A stretch of DNA of 64,000 nt, from the NCBI GenBank assembly GCA_031292055.1, contig JARLHV010000038.1:1-64000 (forward strand), in the 5' to 3' direction. The notes under the pieces are model-generated. The model was given only the letters and a program-made list of their open reading frames with translations, did not search any database and was not told the DNA's origin. The stretch is from Desulfosporosinus sp. Its GTDB lineage: Bacteria > Bacillota > Desulfitobacteriia > Desulfitobacteriales > Desulfitobacteriaceae. The translations under genes and the position numbers were made by a program. Shown piece by piece: positions 60,205 to 64,000 of this stretch (its first letter is position 1; each line of letters begins with the position of its first letter).

Positions 60205-61548
60205 TTAGATACTCCCTCTCTTGTCTTGAATCTGTCGTTTAGCTGCACTTTTTCTAAATATCATTACTGAGCTTGATTCAAGATAAAAGAATATCCTCAG
60301 GCTACCGTTCTGTTTTGCATCCCGCACGACCGAGATTTTATCTAAAGCTTGTTGAATAGTTCTTTTCACTTCCCAAGAAACAGGTCCCTTCAGCTGAACA
60401 TTGACTTGTAACTGGCTTTCTTTTTTTTGCATCCCATCTGTCAGGATTACCTCAAAATCGAGAACATTATCAAGCGCAAACAAAACCTCATCAAAATCCG
60501 CCATGCTTAGGCAAGCGGCCTGGGTCAGATAAACCCGCTCTCGGGACTTGATCTGGTCTAGTCGTTTCAATACTGTATGACACACACAAGGGCCAGGAAT
60601 AAACTTAGACATGTCACTGGTACGATAACGAATTAAGGGCATAGCTGATCTTGTCAAAGTAGTAAATACTACTTCACCGAGTTGCCCATCGACAACAGGA
60701 CGTCCTGAACCAGGATCAATAATTTCGATATAGAGGTCTGCTTCTCGAAGGTGGTAACCACAGAACCCCTCACATTCAAGTCCGACGCCCAGTCCCATCT
60801 CAGTCATGCCATAGTGATCAAATACCTTACATCCCCAGGCCCTTTCAAGTTCTTGCACGATGGACAAGGAAACATAATCGGTACTTAATAAAACACTTTT
60901 CAATTTCAAGGAGGAGGCGTTACCCTTGGAATCTTTAAACCTAGCCAAATTTAAGACTTGGGTGGGGATTCCGACTAAAACGTTGAAATTATCTTGTTTA
61001 ATTTGCTCCAGAGTTGCCGCTGGGTCAGTAACCAGACCATGGACAACCCCAGTCGCGCCCGCTCGTTCTATACCTAAACGCAGTAATTCTCCGACACTTC
61101 CCGGTGTTTCTCCTGGTAACAAAATCAAGACCTTGTCTTGAGGCCTTACCAAGGTCAAAATGCCATGATGAAAGAAATCGATAGTTAATTCTTGGTCCGC
61201 TTCAGTAAAAAATAAGCGTTTAGGTTTTCCCGTTGTGCCAGAACTCCGTAACGTAACAATTCTGCTGATATCATTTTGGGAAACACACAGAAAATCAAGC
61301 GGATTATCTTTTAAATCTTCGGATGTGGTAAAGGGCAGTTTTAAGAGGTCTTGCAAACTCGATAGCTTACAATCGAGCCCTGAGTACAAACGTGTATAGA
61401 ACTGGCTTTTACTGGTTACCAAGTTGAGTGTTTCCTGTAGTTTAGCTAACTGGTAGTCCTCAATTTGCTTTCGAGTGAGCGCTCCTGAGCTGTCTCCGGT
61501 AATTTTACGCTTTATCCATGGCTCAAGCGAGGTGATTTTGATACTCAA
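60205..61548 (-). CDS. AMP-dependent CoA ligase-like (DVU_1553 type)
   Basis: A 447-residue adenylate-forming enzyme similar to phenylacetate-CoA ligases: the P-loop-like LRSSGTTGKPKRLFFTE, YGMTEMGLGVGLECEG, and a C-terminal small domain. It would activate a carboxylate with ATP. The acid is unknown; in this operon it might prepare a group for transfer to a cofactor or protein (inference). TTG start with GGAGGGAG nine bases upstream, three bases after the radical SAM gene. Confidence 0.85.
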   Translation of the reverse strand: MSIKITSLEPWIKRKITGDSSGALTRKQIEDYQLAKLQETLNLVTSKSQFYTRLYSGLDCKLSSLQDLLKLPFTTSEDLKDNPLDFLCVSQNDISRIVTLRSSGTTGKPKRLFFTEADQELTIDFFHHGILTLVRPQDKVLILLPGETPGSVGELLRLGIERAGATGVVHGLVTDPAATLEQIKQDNFNVLVGIPTQVLNLARFKDSKGNASSLKLKSVLLSTDYVSLSIVQELERAWGCKVFDHYGMTEMGLGVGLECEGFCGYHLREADLYIEIIDPGSGRPVVDGQLGEVVFTTLTRSAMPLIRYRTSDMSKFIPGPCVCHTVLKRLDQIKSRERVYLTQAACLSMADFDEVLFALDNVLDFEVILTDGMQKKESQLQVNVQLKGPVSWEVKRTIQQALDKISVVRDAKQNGSLRIFFYLESSSVMIFRKSAAKRQIQDKRGSI

Positions 61549-61551
61549 ACC

Positions 61552-62886
61552 CTATCTCTCCCTCCGATAAATCGAGTGCCCCAACTTATCAGTGAGATTA
61601 TAAATGCAAAATGGAATTAACTTACCTTCAGGACTAACTACATGAATACAACAGTTTTTCAAGCGTTCGATATCGACATTCCAAACATCTTGAAAAGCCA
61701 TACCACTGACAGAAAAGGCATAAGTTTTTAGCTGCTGGATTAGATTGTCCCAGGAGTTTGTACCCGAAGACTGAATCGTTAACTTTGCTGCGCCTGACCA
61801 CTGACGAGCCACAAAAGTTCGTGTTTTTCTTGCCAACTCATCCGCTCGTTCTGGTCCGGTACAACACGAACTGTTGATAATAGGCTTTAAACTTCCATCC
61901 GGTTGACCAGTAAAGTTGCCACTAAAAGAGCAGCGGCCATTATGAGGTTTCAGGTCGGTTGCTTTGATAAGCCCATTCGTCTGCGCCTCGATTGCTCGAA
62001 TGACTTCCGGAAGTGTGATCCGGTCTTGATCCTTGGGTTCTTGAGGAATTCTGCCAAAATAACTTACAGGTTGGAAGTGCACACCTCGGACGACAGGCTG
62101 GTTTTTCAAGGCGAACTTAATAATTTCGCCAATATTATGAGTGTTTATGCCAGGTATCAAGGTAGGTACCAACACAACTCCGATCTCATAGTTACCGCAG
62201 TTTTCGATAGCTCTAGCTTTAATATCTAAGAGACTACGTCCTCTGATTGACTGATAAATCTGGTCCTCCGTACCATCAAATTGCAAAAACACGGAACTAA
62301 GCCCGGCCTTCTTCAAGCGGCTTAAGAAGTTGAGATCTTCAGCCAGCCGCAAACCATTCGAGTTAAGTTGGATAAACTTAAAACCCAGCGTCCTTCCCAT
62401 CTTCACTATTTCTGGCAGATCATTCCTAAGTGTTGGCTCTCCGCCGGATAACTGGATATTGACAGGGCCACTGGCAGCAAGAACGTTTTGGTACCACTCA
62501 TTGATCACATCTAAGGAAGGTTCATCAAGCTCTGTCCCGGCATTGGCAAAACAAAACCGACAGTTTAGATTACAACGCTGAGTCACCTCTATCAAAGCCG
62601 TACAAGTCGTCTTATAATGGTCTGCACATAAACCGCAATCAAATGGACAGCCTTTCTCAACCTGCGTAAAACACGCCTTAGGTGGGGTTGGAATCGTTGG
62701 TCTGACCCATGAATCCCATTGAGGACTCCCTTGCCAAAGCAGGGTTTGATAGTCACCATGTTCAGGGCAACATTTCACAAGATAAACCCGTTCCCCTCTA
62801 GCCACCCTTTGAGCCGGAATCTTCTTCAAACAGTCTGGACACAAACTCTCGGTGGTGGAAATCAAACGTTCGTCCCTAACTTCCAT
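61552..62886 (-). CDS. Radical SAM protein, TrsS type
   Basis: A 444-residue radical SAM enzyme. It begins with a zinc-ribbon-like stretch (LCPDCLKKIPAQRV ... CCPEHGDY), followed by FDCGLCADH, then the core cluster CNLNCRFC and SGGEPTLRNDLPE; a further Cys group lies near the C-terminus (NCCIHVVS). The layout matches the group I recall as radical SAM (seleno)protein TrsS, part of the DVU_1551-1557 gene set. Here all positions are Cys, with no in-frame TGA. Substrate unknown. ATG with GAGAGGG upstream. Confidence 0.8.
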   Translation of the reverse strand: MEVRDERLISTTESLCPDCLKKIPAQRVARGERVYLVKCCPEHGDYQTLLWQGSPQWDSWVRPTIPTPPKACFTQVEKGCPFDCGLCADHYKTTCTALIEVTQRCNLNCRFCFANAGTELDEPSLDVINEWYQNVLAASGPVNIQLSGGEPTLRNDLPEIVKMGRTLGFKFIQLNSNGLRLAEDLNFLSRLKKAGLSSVFLQFDGTEDQIYQSIRGRSLLDIKARAIENCGNYEIGVVLVPTLIPGINTHNIGEIIKFALKNQPVVRGVHFQPVSYFGRIPQEPKDQDRITLPEVIRAIEAQTNGLIKATDLKPHNGRCSFSGNFTGQPDGSLKPIINSSCCTGPERADELARKTRTFVARQWSGAAKLTIQSSGTNSWDNLIQQLKTYAFSVSGMAFQDVWNVDIERLKNCCIHVVSPEGKLIPFCIYNLTDKLGHSIYRRER

Positions 62887-62899
62887 GTTCTATCCCTCT

Positions 62900-63643
62900 C
62901 TAACTGCAACTAGCATCCTTTTGGACGATTAGTTGAAAATATCCCATTTTCGCTTGTTTAATCGCGGCTTGGGCAAGACTAGGATCCACTGAGCCTGAGC
63001 ACGAAGAAGACTTAAGCCAAAATTTAGTCATAGAGCCGTGGGTCATGATTAGGTTAACTGTCAATTGAGTCAATAGGTTCGTATGATCACTCCAATTGAC
63101 AATTTTAAACCCTTGTTCGACAAACTTATTCATTAACTGCTCCTTGGGCAAAGCTCGGCGTATACACGAGTCAAGCTTGAGCTCCTGAAGCAGTTGGAGA
63201 GCGTCCGGATTTCTAGCATACACATCATTAACAACCAACCATCCGCCCGGTTTGAGCACTCTAAAAATCTCCGCCAGAGCCTTATCCAGGTCAACCATTA
63301 CGGATAAAGCACACTCCGCAAATACCCCGTCCATGTCGTTAACTGGAAAAGGTAGGTCTTCTCCCAGTCCTTGAATCAGCTGTAAGCAGGGATGTTTCTT
63401 TTTCCCACGTTCTAACAACACCTCTGAAGGATCTAACCCAATAGCTTGGAGTTGATACAGCGAAACCAAACGCTCTACTGTCGCACCGCTGCCGCATCCC
63501 ACATCTAAGACCCTCGCACCCGGAGAAAAGTTACAGTTTTTAACTCCTAAATCGGTTAAGATAAACCCACCCGGCCTTAACGTCTCACCCGTAGTCTGAC
63601 TCAGAAGATCACTCTCATATAATTTAAAGCCATCATTTTTCAC
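62900..63643 (-). CDS. Class I methyltransferase, TrsM/DVU_1556 type
   Basis: A 247-residue SAM-dependent methyltransferase: motif I VLDVGCGSGATVERL, GLDPSEVLL, DLPFPVNDMDGVFAECALSV and LKPGGWLVVNDVYARNP. The N-terminal TTGETLRPGGFILTD and the C-terminal Cys/Ser-rich segments (SSSCSGS, DASCS at the end) are features of this subfamily rather than of ordinary methyltransferases. Members are called (seleno)protein in some genomes; this copy has Cys or Ser. GTG start with GAGGAT upstream, four bases after the next gene's stop. Confidence 0.8.
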   Translation of the reverse strand: MKNDGFKLYESDLLSQTTGETLRPGGFILTDLGVKNCNFSPGARVLDVGCGSGATVERLVSLYQLQAIGLDPSEVLLERGKKKHPCLQLIQGLGEDLPFPVNDMDGVFAECALSVMVDLDKALAEIFRVLKPGGWLVVNDVYARNPDALQLLQELKLDSCIRRALPKEQLMNKFVEQGFKIVNWSDHTNLLTQLTVNLIMTHGSMTKFWLKSSSCSGSVDPSLAQAAIKQAKMGYFQLIVQKDASCS

Positions 63644-63647
63644 CTTT

Positions 63648-64000
63648 TTAATCCTCGTCCGTCAACTCAGGGTCTTCTGAATAAGTCGCTAAAATTCCTT
63701 GCACCTTAGCAAAGGTCGCAGCAACAATATTACCGCATTGCACAGGATACTCATTGCCATCATCCAGAGAGTGATCTAAGATCTCATCGCAATTAATACT
63801 GCCATGGGTGCTTTCAAACCACTCCATCAAGTCATTGATCATAACGTTGATTTTGGCGTGACCGAATTCGAGGGGAGTTCCTTTCCCAACGTTTAAACCA
63901 ATTAAACATACCCCCCCGGTAAGTGCTCCACAGGTTTTTCCCGACCGTCCTATACCACCACACAGACCATGCATTGCTTTAATTAAGTCGGGGTTTTCCT
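63648..64000 (-). CDS. C_GCAxxG_C_C family redox protein (DVU_1555 type), 5' end outside window
   Basis: Partial: the frame stays open to the window edge, with ENPDLIKAM before the first visible Met, so the true start lies beyond 64000. The visible 116 residues carry GLCGGIGRSGKTCGALTGGV, CLIGLNVGKG, and a later Cys pair (NCDEILDHSL ... PVQCGNIV), matching the C_GCAxxG_C_C family. These small proteins are thought to hold a metal or redox centre. It heads the visible part of the operon, and more members are expected upstream. Confidence 0.85.
   Translation of the reverse strand, partial: ENPDLIKAMHGLCGGIGRSGKTCGALTGGVCLIGLNVGKGTPLEFGHAKINVMINDLMEWFESTHGSINCDEILDHSLDDGNEYPVQCGNIVAATFAKVQGILATYSEDPELTDED

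Noticed and set aside
61552..63643. Selenocysteine (in-frame TGA) in the radical SAM and methyltransferase genes
   Set aside because: Both frames are full length with Cys or Ser at the relevant places and normal stops; no TGA readthrough is needed.

Overview
The window looks like the chromosome of an anaerobic, endospore-forming, respiring member of the Clostridia, most like the Desulfosporosinus/Desulfitobacterium group. This is inferred from gene content: heme made through siroheme (Ahb route), menaquinone genes of the futalosine type, System II cytochrome c maturation, a c-type cytochrome, Tat export, and several sporulation-linked genes (Spo0E-like, CotF-like, LysM, tetraprenyl-beta-curcumene synthase).

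Layout. 0-8 kb: accessory and regulatory genes, namely an acyltransferase, a QueG-like Fe-S protein with a MarR regulator and two palindromic operators, a DUF1906 glycosidase-like protein, an orphan CheV and a Crp/Fnr regulator. 8-13 kb: small surface or spore-type genes, including three paralogous single-LysM proteins that share a 54-base upstream block, a TPR lipoprotein, a Cys-rich 50-residue protein and a secreted protein built of eight 35-39 residue repeats. 13-23 kb: CYTH-CHAD protein, Spo0E-like protein, GH20 hexosaminidase, ribosomal protein L25, a DUF1540 miniprotein, a small HTH operon with an operator inside its promoter, a GntR regulator with paired chromate transporters, and a HesB-like protein. 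23-25 kb: tRNA-Glu and tRNA-Gln directly downstream of gltX. 25-35 kb: mixed metabolism, including a core-MetE/UroD-like methyltransferase, DUF1385 protein, PAS histidine kinase, carbonic anhydrase, FMN reductase, a prenyl synthase facing YtpB, CotF-like proteins and TatA.

35-55 kb is a largely co-directional respiratory cofactor region on the minus strand. In transcription order it runs: degenerate prenyl synthase, UbiA/MqnP, an MqnE homologue missing its radical-SAM core, MqnC, TatC, TatB, polyprenyl synthase; then ResB, CcsB, precorrin-2 dehydrogenase/ferrochelatase, HemA, HemC, CobA-HemD fusion, AhbC, HemB, AhbD, an AhbA-AhbB fusion, HemL and a diheme cytochrome c. Together the heme genes cover glutamyl-tRNA to heme b without an oxygen-dependent step. 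55-57 kb: SpeD and an iron-containing alcohol dehydrogenase.

57.3-64 kb, running off the window edge, is a tight seven-gene operon: histidine phosphatase, XdhC, NTP transferase-HD, AMP-dependent CoA ligase, radical SAM (TrsS type), methyltransferase (TrsM type) and a C_GCAxxG_C_C protein. It matches a gene set conserved in Desulfovibrio (DVU_1551-1557 type) whose product is unknown to me. It is the best candidate here for an undescribed system.

Function calls rest on motif recognition from translated sequence. No database search was run.
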